A stretch of DNA of 64,000 nucleotides from Gammaproteobacteria bacterium (GCA_019654215.1 BPDI01000005.1:1-64000); one strand, 5' to 3'; counted from the stretch's first letter, positions 1-10,131 are shown. Numbers and translations: made by a program. The notes: generated by a model not told the origin, from the letters alone.

Positions 1-1
1 A

Positions 2-1917
2 TTCCCGGGTTCGTTGACTATATCGCCCACCCTTCTTGAGACCTATGTGACTGCGGCGACGAAGATTTCGCGGATGGCGGTGGGATATTGGAACTCGCCT
101 ACCGAAAGCGTGTACATCAATAGAACGGACATTTCCCCAGAACATGCAGCTAGAAAGCATGCCCTTCGGTACTCGAGGAGGCATGGCCGTCACTCATGTA
201 TTTCCGGCCGATGGTGACTACACTTTTACGGTACGTAATCTAGGTGTAGGTACATACATTCCCAATGAACAATTCGAATTTAGTATCGATAGCGACAGAG
301 TCCATTCCTGGATTTACAGCGGCATGGGTGCGAATGCTGGAATGGATTCGGCTGCGGACGGACAACTCGAAGTTACACTACCGGTGAAAGCCGGGACGCG
401 CTTGGTGGGGGCTACCTTTGTGGCGACTAACTACCGCCCCAGCCTGGATGTGGCTCAGCATTTTGATCGCAAGTCACTTGAGAACGGGAGAGTTCGCGAA
501 TTGAGCAATTACCCCATCATCGGAGCGCTCCGGATAGAAGGTCCATTTAACTCAATAAGGCCAGTCGATTCACAGAGCATGCGCAAGGTTTTTTCCTGTC
601 GACCCTCCAGCGCTTTAGAAGAAGGCCCCTGCGCTGAGGAAATTCTCACAACTCTGGCGAGGCGCGCCTACCGCCGTCCCCCATCTTCAGAAGACTTAGA
701 AACTCTTATGGCTTTCTATGACGAGGGGCGTGAGATTGGGACATTCGATGATGGTATTGAGATGGCGCTTCGCCGGCTGCTCGCAAGTCCCCAGTTCCTA
801 TCCGAGTGGAGCGTGAATCGGCCGAGTGGTTGCCTGGCCAACCTTACCGTATCAGTGATTTGGAATTAGCCTCTCGGTTATCATTTTTTCTGTGGAGTAG
901 CATACCTGACGACGAACTGCTCGGTGTAGCCGCTGAAGGTAGACTCAGCGATCCTGTCGCGTTGCAGCAGCAAGTTGAGCGCATGCTTGCCGATCCCCGG
1001 TCTCAAAGTCTGGTCAAGAACTTTGCGCAGCAATGGCTTTACCTGCGCAACCTCGAGACCACTGCCCCCTTTGCAAAACCCAGTTTCCAGATTGGGACGA
1101 TGAGCTGAGACAAAGCTTCGCCCGAGAGACCGAACTACTTTTCGAAACTATCATGCGCGAGGACCTCAGTGTGCTGGAGATGCTAACGGCAGACTTTACC
1201 TTTCTGAATGAGAGACTGGCTATACACTATGGCATTCCAAACATTTACGGCTCTCGGTTTCGGCGTGTTGAGCTTGGCCCGGAACTGGACTATCGTCCCT
1301 GGTGTGCTAGGTCACGGTAGTTTTCTTCGACCACTTGGGTACAGAATTACCGCACATCGCCTGTTAAACGAGGCGTCTGGGTATTGGAAAACATCCTTGG
1401 AACACCTCCACCTGAACCGCCGCCGAATGTGCCCGCTCTGGAAGAAACCGAGGCGGAAGGAGCGGGGCGTACCCTTACGCTGCGCGAGCAGATGACCCGT
1501 CACAGGACCGAGGAACCCTGCGCGAGTTGTCATAAGCTCATGGATCCAATTGGATTTGCCTTGGAAAATTTTAATGCCGATGCCCAGTGGCGGACCCACG
1601 ATGGTGGGGACGAGGGAAACTTGATCGATGCAACTGTAGAATTGTTCGATGGTACACAGGTCAATGGTCCGTCGGAATTGCGGGCTGCTTTGCTTAAGTA
1701 CTCCCCGCAGTTTGCCCGTATGGTGACTGAGAAGATGATGACTTATGCTTTGGGTCGGGGAGTTGAGTATTTTGACATGCCAGTCGTGCGCTCGATCGTG
1801 CGCGAGGCTGAAAATGAAGAATACAGTTTCTCTTCGATCTTAATGGGTATCGTAAACAGCGACCCGTTCCAGATGCGAACTAAATCTGGAGAGATGGTTG
1901 CCAATATAGAAGAATAA
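2..1917 (+). CDS. DUF1587/1595/1592/1588/1585 exported heme protein, 5' partial, indel-broken
   Basis: This is the 3' part of a large planctomycete-type exported protein whose start lies upstream of the window. Reading across frames gives the usual domain order: DUF1587 ('ISPTLLETYVTAA', then 'FGTRGGMAVTH'), DUF1595 ('YRRPPSSEDLETL'), DUF1592 ('ELASRLSFFLWSSIPD'), DUF1588 ('FLNERLAIHYGI', 'VLGHGSFL') and DUF1585 ('CASCHKLMDPIGFALENF', a CXXCH heme motif). The frame changes at about 140, 801, 1090, 1300 and 1325. At 1090 one missing c in 'ttcc(c)ag' would restore 'FPDWDDELRQSF', and at 801 one missing base restores 'VERESAEWLPG'. The breaks are single-base and the protein is conserved on both sides, so I infer sequence errors rather than decay. 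The DUF1552 gene follows at once, which is the usual pairing. The biochemical role of the family is not established; an outer-membrane or periplasmic electron-transfer role is inference. Confidence 0.8.
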
Positions 1918-1957
1918 AAATTTGGTATAAAATAGAATCCAAGGATCGGAATTTTGT

Positions 1958-1963
1958 AGGAGG
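1958..1963 (+). promoter_or_regulatory. Shine-Dalgarno AGGAGG deciding the DUF1552 start
   Basis: The perfect 'aggagg' ends directly at the first in-frame ATG (1964) and lies 6 nt before the second ATG (1970). The spacing favours 1970, giving an N-terminus MFITKKHIPRR. Confidence 0.75.
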
Positions 1964-1969
1964 ATGATC

Positions 1970-3307
1970 ATGTTCATTACGAAGAAGCATATCCCTCGTC
2001 GTACCTTTTTGCGCGGCACTGGTGTAGCTCTTGCGCTGCCGCTACTTGAAGGAATGATTCCAGCGCTAACAGCTCAGGCCCAGACAGCGGCTGCTCCGGT
2101 AAAACGCTTCGTGGGTATCTGGCACCCCCATGGCGTAGCACCGGGATACTGGAGTCCGGTAGATGAAGGAAAAGATTTCGAGTTTTCCTTCATTACCAAG
2201 CCTCTCGAGCCATTCCGTGACCGCACTGTACTGATCAGTGGCCTCGATTCTACGGCCGCATTTTCCACAACTGAAGAGCCTGGAGGGAACCATGCTCGGG
2301 GTGCCGTTTTTCTATCAGGCATCCGCCCAAGGCGGGATGCAGTGAGCCCATATCTTGGAGTTACCATCGATCAGCTGATCGCCCAGAAGTATGGGCAGGA
2401 TACGCTGCTGTCCTCTATCCAGCTCGGGATTGAGGATGCCAGCCACAATAGCGGCAATTGCAACTGGGGATACAGTTGCGCCTACACGAATTCAATTTCC
2501 TGGCTTAATCCAACGACGCCTCTACCAACGGAAGTTAATCCCCGAATTGCTTTCGAGCGCATGTTTGGCGATGGCCTGAGTGCCGAGGAGCGGCGGGCGG
2601 GACGTTTGCAGAGTGCCAGTATTCTGGACTCTGTCACTCACGAAATTCCTCGTTTCAAGAAAAATCTCGGATCGGGTGATCAGGCTCGACTCGATGACTA
2701 CTTGACCAATGTCCGTGAGATAGAACGTCGGATCCGGACCGCGACCAATAATGCGGCTGCCGAGGTTTCCGCGGAAGTGCCGTTCGGTATACCCGAGAGC
2801 AAGGACATTCATTTCAAGATCATGTACGACCTTATGATCCTGGCATTTCAGGCGGATATTACCCGCGCCGCGACTTTGATGTTGGGGCGCGATCTTTCTG
2901 GCACCACCTTCCCGGAAGCGGGATTCATGGGTGGTTGGCACGGAATTTCCCATCATGGTGATATACCGGCGAATAAGGCGAACTACGCTCTAGTAAACCG
3001 ATATCATGTTCAGAATTTGGCGTACTTTGCTGAGAAATTGCAAAACACCCCAGACGGTGATGGTAATCTGTTGGATCATGTTTTGATCTACAAAGGCAGT
3101 AATATGGGGAACTCGCACCGGCACGCCCACGAGAAAGTGCCGACCATTCTTCTCGGTGGCATCGACGGAACGTTCCCTGGCAATCGCCACCTTGTGTTTC
3201 CGGACAACACTCAACGCTGTGCAAATCTACTCTTGAGCATTCTGCATATGTATGACATTGAGGCGGATGGAATTGGTGAGAGCTCCGGAACGGTGCCCCT
3301 AGTCTGA
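1970..3307 (+). CDS. DUF1552 domain protein, Tat-exported
   Basis: The protein has about 445 residues and an intact frame. The N-terminus carries a twin-arginine signal ('RRTFLRGTGVALALPLL') ending in 'AQAQ', so it is probably folded before export. The body matches the DUF1552 family, with 'RFVGIWHPHGVAPGYW' near the start, 'NHARGAVFLSG' and the C-terminal 'YKGSNMGNSHRHAHEKVPTILLGG'. The family resembles DUF1501 and sulfatase/phosphatase-like folds, but its reaction is unknown. It follows the DUF1592 gene by about 50 bp and precedes a diheme cytochrome, so the three probably form one operon. Pairing of DUF1592-type and DUF1552 genes is common in Planctomycetes and some marine Gammaproteobacteria. 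Confidence 0.88.
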   Translation: MFITKKHIPRRTFLRGTGVALALPLLEGMIPALTAQAQTAAAPVKRFVGIWHPHGVAPGYWSPVDEGKDFEFSFITKPLEPFRDRTVLISGLDSTAAFSTTEEPGGNHARGAVFLSGIRPRRDAVSPYLGVTIDQLIAQKYGQDTLLSSIQLGIEDASHNSGNCNWGYSCAYTNSISWLNPTTPLPTEVNPRIAFERMFGDGLSAEERRAGRLQSASILDSVTHEIPRFKKNLGSGDQARLDDYLTNVREIERRIRTATNNAAAEVSAEVPFGIPESKDIHFKIMYDLMILAFQADITRAATLMLGRDLSGTTFPEAGFMGGWHGISHHGDIPANKANYALVNRYHVQNLAYFAEKLQNTPDGDGNLLDHVLIYKGSNMGNSHRHAHEKVPTILLGGIDGTFPGNRHLVFPDNTQRCANLLLSILHMYDIEADGIGESSGTVPLV

Positions 3308-3321
3308 GGCCGGTATTGTCA

Positions 3322-3921
3322 ATGAGACCCCAGCTCGTGCGAGCGGTTTTTTGTTTGGCTATTGCGGCGGTCATTTCCACGGTTGCGGTTCCAACTGCGG
3401 CGCAAATCAACAATGCACGAGTTGCACGACCCGAGGTCACCCTTCCCACAGGTCCGGCTCGGGAAGTGATCCTAAGAAGCTGCACCTCTTGCCATGGGAT
3501 TGATGAATACGGTTACTATGCTCTGGATCGCAGTGGCTGGGACGACATTGTAGAGAGGATGAAGACAGCCAAGAGTGGTTTGGTCGAGGGCGCAGTAATT
3601 AGTGACTCGGATAAAGCCGTATTACTAGACTGGCTGGTGGGGAGCTTTGGTCCGGAGACGACACCTTTCCCGCGGGAGTATGTGCCTAGAGTCCTTTCGG
3701 AAGCGGATTTCCTGGTGGACGAAACCGCTGAGGCCAAGCTGGCTCGAACCTGCGAAGGTTGCCACAACATTGACCAGGTACTGGATAATCGTGCCAATGA
3801 AGAACAGTGGCGCGCGACTCTCCTCGACATGGTCGGGCGCGGCGCGGCGTTGCCTATAAGCGACATCGAACCTCTAGTCGAGTGGTTGACACGCACAAGG
3901 GGCTTAAACCCAACCAATTAA
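3322..3921 (+). CDS. Exported diheme c-type cytochrome
   Basis: The protein has about 199 residues. A signal peptide ('AVFCLAIAAVISTVAVPTAAQ') is followed by two CXXCH heme motifs, 'CTSCH' in the first half and 'CEGCH' in the second, so it is a periplasmic diheme cytochrome with duplicated heme domains. The track opens it at a TTG (3316); the ATG at 3322 is the more likely start. The layout resembles the diheme part of quinohemoprotein amine dehydrogenases, but no catalytic subunit of that type is nearby. It lies 15 bp after the DUF1552 gene and is the natural electron acceptor for the DUF1592/DUF1552 pair; that link is inferred from position only. Confidence 0.8.
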   Translation: MRPQLVRAVFCLAIAAVISTVAVPTAAQINNARVARPEVTLPTGPAREVILRSCTSCHGIDEYGYYALDRSGWDDIVERMKTAKSGLVEGAVISDSDKAVLLDWLVGSFGPETTPFPREYVPRVLSEADFLVDETAEAKLARTCEGCHNIDQVLDNRANEEQWRATLLDMVGRGAALPISDIEPLVEWLTRTRGLNPTN

Positions 3922-3943
3922 AAAATCGAGAGGCGCTTTTTTT
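3920..3943. terminator. Bidirectional A/T-stem terminator between convergent genes
   Basis: The arms 'aaaaaatcg' and 'cgctttttt' pair (one G-T wobble) around the loop 'agagg'. They span the stop codons of the convergent cytochrome and amidohydrolase genes. The stem is A/T-rich, so strength is uncertain. Confidence 0.45.
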
Positions 3944-5702
3944 ATTCTGAAGTTGCGGAATTTGCTAAAGGAAGAATTCTGCCTTCGTGCACGGTCCCCC
4001 AGATTGCTATATCTCCAATGTCTTTAGGTGTTGTTTCCAAAGGGTTCTCCAATAATACTGTAAAGTTAGCGAGTTTCCCGGGCTCGATTGAACCCACTTC
4101 TTCTTCCATTCTCAGCGAATAGGCAGCGTCTAGCGTAACAGCTCGCAAAGCGCGAGCTGGACTTATTCGCTGGCTTGGAGCTGGCAGGTTGCCATTGACT
4201 GTAATTCGGTTAATGGCATCAGACATTAATCTAAGTGGCTGTCCGGAGGCCATAGGGGTATCCGCGTGCAGAGAGAATAGTATGTCCGCTCGCACCAAGT
4301 CGCCCAGTCGCACCATTTCGTGAGATCGCTCTGGTCCAATTCCTACCTCGCTGTAACGATCGGCCAGTACGATAGGATAAAACGGATTGGCACTGACAAT
4401 TGCACCTAATTCTTTAAGGCGACTGACTTGATCTGGCCGCGAAAATCCGAAGTGCACAATGACGGTACGATGATCCTGGCGAGGATTACGATTCATGTTT
4501 GTTTCAAGGTTCTCTAAAACCATGTCCAGCCCAGCGTCACCATTTTGATGCACATGGATCTGGTAGCCAGCATCCCAATATATTTGAAACGCTGATTCAA
4601 AAATTTCGGGGTCCATGAGCCACTCGCCATGATGACCATCTAGATAACCTTCGCTCATCTGCATGAGCTGGCTGAACATTGCGCCATCTGCAAAGAGTTT
4701 TACTTGCTTGGGAATAAATTGGGTCATGCCTTGCGCCGTCGCGTACATTTTTTCGGTTTCGGTTATTACCTCTCTAGTTGAGTCATAATTTATGAATGAT
4801 CTTCCGTCCGCTATGTAGTACATGCGAAAAGGTGTATTTTCATCACCAAGTACCTGATTCTGAGCTGTTATAAGGGCGGGAGAAACTATCCCGCCGGGCT
4901 CAGCTACGAGAGTAGTTCCAGCTGCATGCCAGTACTTTTCTAGCTGTTCTAGAGCCGGCAGATACCGCTCTGGGTGAAAAAGGTTTGCGAAAACTCGAGG
5001 AACAATAAGGCTCTGGCCTTGTTCCCAGAAATGTCCTTCTGCGAGATTGGTCTGGTCTCGAACTGATTCCGGGGCACTGTCGATAAGAGATTGATCAATG
5101 CCAAAAAATTCAAGTGCCGCTGTATTATGGATCTGTTCATGAATTGATCTTTGTAACACTACAATTGGAATAGTATTGCTAATCGCATCTAGGTCGGCAC
5201 GGGATAATTCACCATGAAATAGCTGGTGATAGCCCCAAGTATAGAATACTTGATTCGAATCTGCGTGCTGCCTTACTAATGTTCGCAAGCGCTGCCGGTA
5301 TTCGGATGCATCTGCAGCACGACTGATGGTTTTGTCAGGCAAAACCCAATCTTCAATGGATAGAATGTTAGCAATAAATAGCAGGCTTGCCAGCCAGGCA
5401 TGCTCATGCTGATTAATTAGCCCCGGGATAATCACGAGATCATTAAAACGAGAACTAATTGTTAAGCTTCGGCCAGCTAAAAATTGGCGAACTTCATTCA
5501 ATGTGCCAGTAGCAATGATTCGATCGCCCTGCACTGCTATGGCTTCAACTAGTGGTCGATCTTCATCTAGAGTAATGATTTCTCGAGCCGTGTATACAAC
5601 GATATCATCAGGCTCCTGCGCAATTGTAGACTTAGCAAACACAATAAAAGTTATGCAAAAGTAAACAAGTACCATTAATAAAGAGTTTGTCAGCTTTGAC
5701 AT
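3942..5702 (-). CDS. Exported amidohydrolase, YtcJ-like (amidohydrolase 3 family)
   Basis: The protein has about 586 residues. The ORF is open to 5789, but the ATG at 5702 begins a signal peptide ('SLLMVLVYFCITFIVFA') and is the more likely start. It contains the amidohydrolase features 'VYTAREIITLD', 'VIIPGLINQHEHAWLASLL' (an HxH-like metal site, here HEH), 'KLFADGAMFS', 'IHVHQNGDAGLDMVL', 'FSLHADTPMASG' and a C-terminal 'IEPGKLANFTVL'. The family hydrolyses amide, imide or related C-N bonds with metal-bound water, and the substrate here is unknown. A signal peptide is unusual for YtcJ proteins but fits the many exported enzymes in this window. It converges with the cytochrome gene upstream. 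Confidence 0.85.
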   Translation of the reverse strand: MSKLTNSLLMVLVYFCITFIVFAKSTIAQEPDDIVVYTAREIITLDEDRPLVEAIAVQGDRIIATGTLNEVRQFLAGRSLTISSRFNDLVIIPGLINQHEHAWLASLLFIANILSIEDWVLPDKTISRAADASEYRQRLRTLVRQHADSNQVFYTWGYHQLFHGELSRADLDAISNTIPIVVLQRSIHEQIHNTAALEFFGIDQSLIDSAPESVRDQTNLAEGHFWEQGQSLIVPRVFANLFHPERYLPALEQLEKYWHAAGTTLVAEPGGIVSPALITAQNQVLGDENTPFRMYYIADGRSFINYDSTREVITETEKMYATAQGMTQFIPKQVKLFADGAMFSQLMQMSEGYLDGHHGEWLMDPEIFESAFQIYWDAGYQIHVHQNGDAGLDMVLENLETNMNRNPRQDHRTVIVHFGFSRPDQVSRLKELGAIVSANPFYPIVLADRYSEVGIGPERSHEMVRLGDLVRADILFSLHADTPMASGQPLRLMSDAINRITVNGNLPAPSQRISPARALRAVTLDAAYSLRMEEEVGSIEPGKLANFTVLLENPLETTPKDIGDIAIWGTVHEGRILPLANSATSE

Positions 5703-5850
5703 GATTCTATCTTTCAGTCGTTTGAGAAAGAATGAAACGTATATCTGAACTCGAGCTTTGTCCAGCTTTACAAGAAAAGGAAGCTTCAAGGTAAATACTG
5801 TAGAATTTCAATATTAACCAGTTAAGAATATAAAAAAGAGATCTAAAAAG

Positions 5851-6297
5851 GTGAGTGTTTACTTGTCAAGATTTAATATTCCGCTCTTCAAGTTGATTGG
5901 AATAATCGGTATTTCAATTTTTGTCCTTGAGGCTGTTGCTCAATCTGTTTCTCCAATCTGGTCGGGTATCTATAGTGCGGATCAGGCGGACTATGGTGAA
6001 TTGGTATACCGGGATGAGTGTGCCGAATGTCATCGGGAAGATTTGACCGGGCAGGATATGTCTCCGTCGCTTGTTGGTATAGGTTTTACTTTCAAATGGG
6101 AAGGAAGAAATCTACAGGAACTTTATGCATCCATGCGTTATGGTATGCCGCAAACTGCACCCGGTAGCTTAAGCAATAGCCAGTATGCTGCGCTAACAGC
6201 TTATGTGCTCGCTAAAAACGGCTTTCCAGCAGGGGAGTCCGAACTAAGCTCGGATGAAGATGAGCTAGTGAAAATTTCGATTACTAACAATCCTTAG
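5851..6297 (+). CDS. Exported monoheme cytochrome c
   Basis: The protein has about 148 residues, starts at GTG 5851, and has a hydrophobic N-terminal signal ('LFKLIGIIGISIFVLEAVAQ') and one heme motif, 'CAECH'. 'YGMPQTAPGSLSN' holds the likely distal methionine, and 'YAALTAYVLAKNGFPAG' is the C-terminal helix of class I cytochromes. It converges with a PQQ dehydrogenase that lacks a heme domain, so it is a reasonable electron acceptor for that enzyme, as cytochrome cL is for methanol dehydrogenase. That pairing is inferred from position. Cytochromes of this form are commonly found beside PQQ dehydrogenases. Confidence 0.82.
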   Translation: MSVYLSRFNIPLFKLIGIIGISIFVLEAVAQSVSPIWSGIYSADQADYGELVYRDECAECHREDLTGQDMSPSLVGIGFTFKWEGRNLQELYASMRYGMPQTAPGSLSNSQYAALTAYVLAKNGFPAGESELSSDEDELVKISITNNP

Positions 6298-6373
6298 TAA
6301 ACCCTTTTTATCAGAGCCAGCCCACCTTATTATTATTTACTATTCTTGAATCTTCATTATAAAACCTTTGATG

Positions 6374-8134
6374 CTACGGCAATGAAAATACAAATAAGTT
6401 ATTTGCAAAGGTTGGCCTGTACTCTGGTGTAATACTCAGAAAGCTTGCAGTCGTCGCCGCGCTGCCAGTGGATACAGCGACATATTGTTTACCCTCGGCA
6501 CTATAAGTGATGGGGTAACCCGTTACAGGAGAGCCAAGATTAACTTCCCACAAAACCTCTCCCGTTTCTTGATCGTATGCTTTAAATCTACCATTGGTGT
6601 CTCCACCGAAGAGTAGTCCGCCGCCAGTTGCAATTAATGAGCCGGTAGCAGCGCGTTGTTCATATTTCCATGCAGTCCGACCGGTTTCGGCAGAGATCGC
6701 ATATACTGTTCCTAGATTACTTTCACCTTCAGCAATTTCATGGCGCACACTCATGGCATAGATTCGATGTGATGCGCTTGGATCGTCCGTTATTAGAGTC
6801 GGCATGCACATGTTGCGCAACGGATAGTACATAGTGTTGGTTTGCGGACTATATGCTCCGGCTTCCCAATCTTTTCCCCCATGCATGTTCGGACAAACCG
6901 TTGCAAATTCGCCCATCTCCCTGAAAGTTAAAGAGGGGTTAATCGTAACTCCTCCTGATGCACCGTCGATACTATCTATCACATTCTGAAAAACAGTTTC
7001 TCTTGCCCATAAAAACTCACCAGTCTCTCTGTCCAGTGTATAAACTAAACCTGTTTTTCCAGGTATACCTGTCATTACTTTGCGCTCTTCGCCAGGGGTA
7101 ATATCGGGGTTAATCCAGGAGACAAAGTTTGGGTCTGGTGTCACTGCAGTATTTACTAACAAACGTTCAAAGGGGTGATCTAGGTCCCAATTATCATTGA
7201 GATGCTGGTAGTACCAATTGATTTCACCAGTGTCTCCATCAAGTGCAAGTGTTGAATTATGATAAAGGTGCTGATTTTCTACGCCGCCTAATAAGAATTT
7301 TGGCGCTGGGGATGTTACAGAGGTCCCGATAAAGAGAGTATTAAGTTCTGGGTCATAGCTGGGTGGCATCCAGGCACCGACATGTTTGCGTTCTTCGAAA
7401 GGCACGTCGCCCCAGGTTTCATCCCCCGGCTCTCCTGGGGCAGGAATTGTACGCCGTCGCCATAGTTCAGCACCTGTTTCAGCATCATGGGCAGTAATAA
7501 CGCAAGCATCGGGGCCGGCGATAGGGCGACAGCTTCTACCACTGAAAACTTTTCCATTTCCAATAATTGGTCCGGCGCCCTGAATTGCGGGATGAGTGTT
7601 GTAATCTAAAACCATTGTTTCCCAGACTTGCTCGCCAGTTGCAGCGTTGAGAGCAAACAGGTGGTCGTCAACTGAGGTGTCAATTATCAAATTTTGCCAG
7701 ATAGCTATATTTCGATTGTTAGTAGAAAGATAACCGAGACTTTCGCGAGCAGCCTCTGGGACGTCGCGACGGTGTTCCCAAATTAAATCTCCTGTTGCGG
7801 CGTTAAGTGCTTGAATTACATCGTTAGGATTAGGCATAAATAATATGCCATTGTAGGCAAGTGGTGTGCCGGTTTGACTGCCTTCTGTTAAGGCACGAGT
7901 CCATACCATCCTCAGATTAGTGACGTTTGATTTATCAATTTGATCTAATGGGCTGTAGCCCCAACCGTTTTGGGTTCTGCGCCACATCAACCAATCCTCA
8001 TCAGGAGGATCACTTAGCATGCCGTCAGTAACGCGCGGAAAAGATAATTCTTCTAGTGAACTTAATTGCGCGAGTACTGGCGAAAAAATTAGAAACGAAC
8101 TGCAAAGTAAGACGAGATTTATAAATCTTTCCAT
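6374..8134 (-). CDS. PQQ-dependent dehydrogenase, methanol/ethanol type, no fused heme
   Basis: The protein has 586 residues and an intact frame, with a signal peptide ('LVLLCSSFLIFSPVLAQ'). It shows repeated propeller-blade motifs of quinoprotein dehydrogenases ('ALNAATGDLIWEHRRD', 'ALNAATGEQVWETMV', 'TLDRETGEFLWARET', 'AISAETGRTAWKYEQ', 'AYDQETGEVLWEVNLG'). 'NDNWDLDHPFERLLV' covers the region of the catalytic aspartate. Members oxidise primary or other alcohols, or sugars, in the periplasm using PQQ and calcium or a lanthanide. There is no C-terminal CXXCH, so electrons must leave through a separate cytochrome, plausibly the converging one. No PQQ biosynthesis gene lies in the window. Confidence 0.88.
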   Translation of the reverse strand: MERFINLVLLCSSFLIFSPVLAQLSSLEELSFPRVTDGMLSDPPDEDWLMWRRTQNGWGYSPLDQIDKSNVTNLRMVWTRALTEGSQTGTPLAYNGILFMPNPNDVIQALNAATGDLIWEHRRDVPEAARESLGYLSTNNRNIAIWQNLIIDTSVDDHLFALNAATGEQVWETMVLDYNTHPAIQGAGPIIGNGKVFSGRSCRPIAGPDACVITAHDAETGAELWRRRTIPAPGEPGDETWGDVPFEERKHVGAWMPPSYDPELNTLFIGTSVTSPAPKFLLGGVENQHLYHNSTLALDGDTGEINWYYQHLNDNWDLDHPFERLLVNTAVTPDPNFVSWINPDITPGEERKVMTGIPGKTGLVYTLDRETGEFLWARETVFQNVIDSIDGASGGVTINPSLTFREMGEFATVCPNMHGGKDWEAGAYSPQTNTMYYPLRNMCMPTLITDDPSASHRIYAMSVRHEIAEGESNLGTVYAISAETGRTAWKYEQRAATGSLIATGGGLLFGGDTNGRFKAYDQETGEVLWEVNLGSPVTGYPITYSAEGKQYVAVSTGSAATTASFLSITPEYRPTFANNLFVFSLP

Positions 8135-8360
8135 AGCTTCACTCTATTTTGAGGATAATGAATTGATATGCTCGGACTAGTAGAAGTCGTCGCTAAGATC
8201 CCACTTTAAGTCCCCGATTAAACTGCGATTCAGGTAAAGACCAAAAAGCGTATCCTTGGCTGACTCTAAGTATCTAACTCAAGAATAACTTCCGCAACCC
8301 CTGAAGAAGTGTGAAATTGAGGAATAGGGATGATGGCGATTGCTATTAATCTCGTGAATG
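8135..8360. other. Intergenic, nothing recognised
   Basis: About 225 bp between the start of the PQQ dehydrogenase and the end of the SDR gene. I see no clear hairpin or conserved ORF; the 60-residue track ORF here has no recognisable motif. Confidence 0.5.
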
Positions 8361-9135
8361 TTATCCGGCGGTAAGGCCACCGTCAGCCAAGTAAACCCCG
8401 CCATTGCAGAAGCTTGATTCATCCGAAGCAAGAAACAAGGCAAATTGTGCAATTTCCTCATTTGTACCGTATCTCTTCATTGGTATTAGGCCGGTTACGA
8501 AATCTCGGATTGCTTCTGGCTCATTAGAATTCATTTGTTCATGCAGCGATTTCATCATTCGATTGTCTATGGGTCCCGGAGCGAGCGCATTGAAGCGTAC
8601 ACCTTCTGATGCAAACTCCAAGCACGCGGTTTTCACCATTCCACAAACGGCATGTTTACTAGCAGAATATGGACACAAGCCGGCGAAACCCACTACACCG
8701 CCACCTGACGAAATTGCAACAAATGAACCGGATCCTTGAGCAGCCATTACTGGGGTTTGCATACTTCATAAGCAACCAGACGCCTGTGACATTAACCTCT
8801 AGCACTTCGTTAAACTGTTCAATTGTATATTGAGTTAATGGTTTCGATAGGCCTTCAGTACCACCAATAGCAAGAACAGCGTCAAGTGTCCCAAATTTTT
8901 TTATGGAGGATTCTATTGCTAGCGCAATGGCGGCTTCATCTCGAGATTCCGCTTCTAGAAATAAAATGCTGTCTTCTGCCCCAAGCTCTGTTTTGAGAGA
9001 TTCAAGCTTCACTTTATCTCTACCAACCAGTGTCAAATTTGCACCATTGGACTGGAACAATTTGGCGGTGGTTCTCCCGATAGATCCTGTCGCGCCAGTA
9101 ATCAAAACATTCTTGCCATCAAGTCTCATTTCCAT
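8361..9135 (-). CDS. SDR-family oxidoreductase, one frameshift
   Basis: A classical short-chain dehydrogenase of about 257 residues is split over two ORFs. The N-terminal part has the nucleotide-binding 'GATGSIGRTTAKLF' and 'NVTGVWLLMKY'. The C-terminal part has the serine region 'VAISSGGG' and the catalytic 'YSASK', followed by 'NALAPGPIDNRMM' and the terminal 'LADGGLTAG'. The join is at about 8770: one extra base after 'aag ta' would read 'KYMQTPVMAAQG', so a single-base deletion explains it. With the break repaired, the N-S-Y-K catalytic set is complete. It is cytoplasmic, with no signal peptide. It probably oxidises or reduces an alcohol/ketone with NAD(P)(H); the substrate is unknown. 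Confidence 0.82.
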
Positions 9136-9233
9136 AGAGGTAGCTCACTAATTTGTACACAGAAATACATGACAGAAACCTTTGGCCTCATTCAAATAAA
9201 ATTTGCTCTCTAGTTATAGCAAAGCTGGAAGGG

Positions 9234-9856
9234 CTAGTAGTCATCAAAATACCCTTCGATGGGTATCATCAGGTGAGCATATTCATTTCCCTGCCACATT
9301 ACATAGGGCTCGCCGTCGTTAAAATCGGAAGGAAATAAGTCCAAAGATGATGGGTCTTGAGGCATCAGCATAATGTGTGGTCCGGATTCTATCCAGTTTC
9401 CCGGAGCAGCGTCCTCCTCATTAAAAATAAAAGGTTGGGTATTGTCTTCACCCATGTCTCCATGAGCCATCCAGATATAGGCATCTCTTGAGAGGTTCGG
9501 CATTTCTCCACCGACATAAGCCTGAACCCAAGCCATGCTGACTTCATCGGCACATAGTGGCATCGCTTCATGAGGCGTGGTCCAACCAGCCTCTGGCATA
9601 TTCCTTGGATTGGCGGCTAAGCAAGTCCAGCCATTACTTCCTTGCCGAATGACAGAACCATCGTAGCCCACGATAGTGGCACCATCGCCGATAAATTCAG
9701 GAGCGCACTTGAGAAAGCTGCTATTTGCCACTCTTCAGAAAGCGGGTCACCGGTTATGGAATTTTGTTCGACACAAGAGGTAAAAAGTACAAGCAGCGCT
9801 ATGAAGATAAAAGCAGGACGGACTCTTGCCGCAAAGATTTCTGTTGAAATTTTCAT
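9234..9856 (-). CDS. Exported lipoprotein-like protein of unknown function, one frameshift
   Basis: Two ORFs join into one protein of about 207 residues. The first supplies an N-terminal signal ('PAFIFIALLVLFTSC', a marginal lipobox) and the stretch 'GDPLSEEWQIA'. The second continues with 'NSSFLKCAPEFIGDGATIVGYDG', 'WTCLAANPR', 'MPLCADEVSMAW', 'YIWMAHGDMG' and 'GPHIMLMPQD'. The shift is near 9727. It contains several cysteines and tryptophans and probably folds in the periplasm. I do not recognise a named domain. It stands alone between the SDR and a small membrane protein. Confidence 0.65.
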
Positions 9857-10131
9857 GATGTCAAGCTTTCCTCTATTAGTTTAACGATGAATTGCATCCG
9901 CTCATTTTAAAAAATCGATATTAATATTATTCAGAGCAAAGGTCAGTTACTTGGGCCAATAGCACAAAATAGTAATACAAATTAATTCCTACCTTGCCAT
10001 GCCTATAATTGCTTTAAGAGTCTAGACCTGTGCTATTTATTTCTCTGAAACCTATATTAGTCCACCCTGAAAATAGTATTGCCTGAGTTCGACTTCTCGT
10101 ATAGCTCTGGGTTTTTCTCTCTCAACCCTTT
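9857..10131. other. Intergenic, nothing recognised
   Basis: About 275 bp of AT-rich sequence upstream of the lipoprotein gene. It presumably holds that gene's promoter, but I cannot point to convincing -35/-10 elements. Confidence 0.4.

Noticed and set aside
806-1495. The first 1.9 kb as several separate small genes
   Set aside because: The pieces follow one domain order in sequence and each break is repaired by one base.
2925-3485. 186-residue minus-strand ORF over the DUF1552/cytochrome junction
   Set aside because: It is antisense to two genes with clear family motifs and itself shows no motif or signal peptide.
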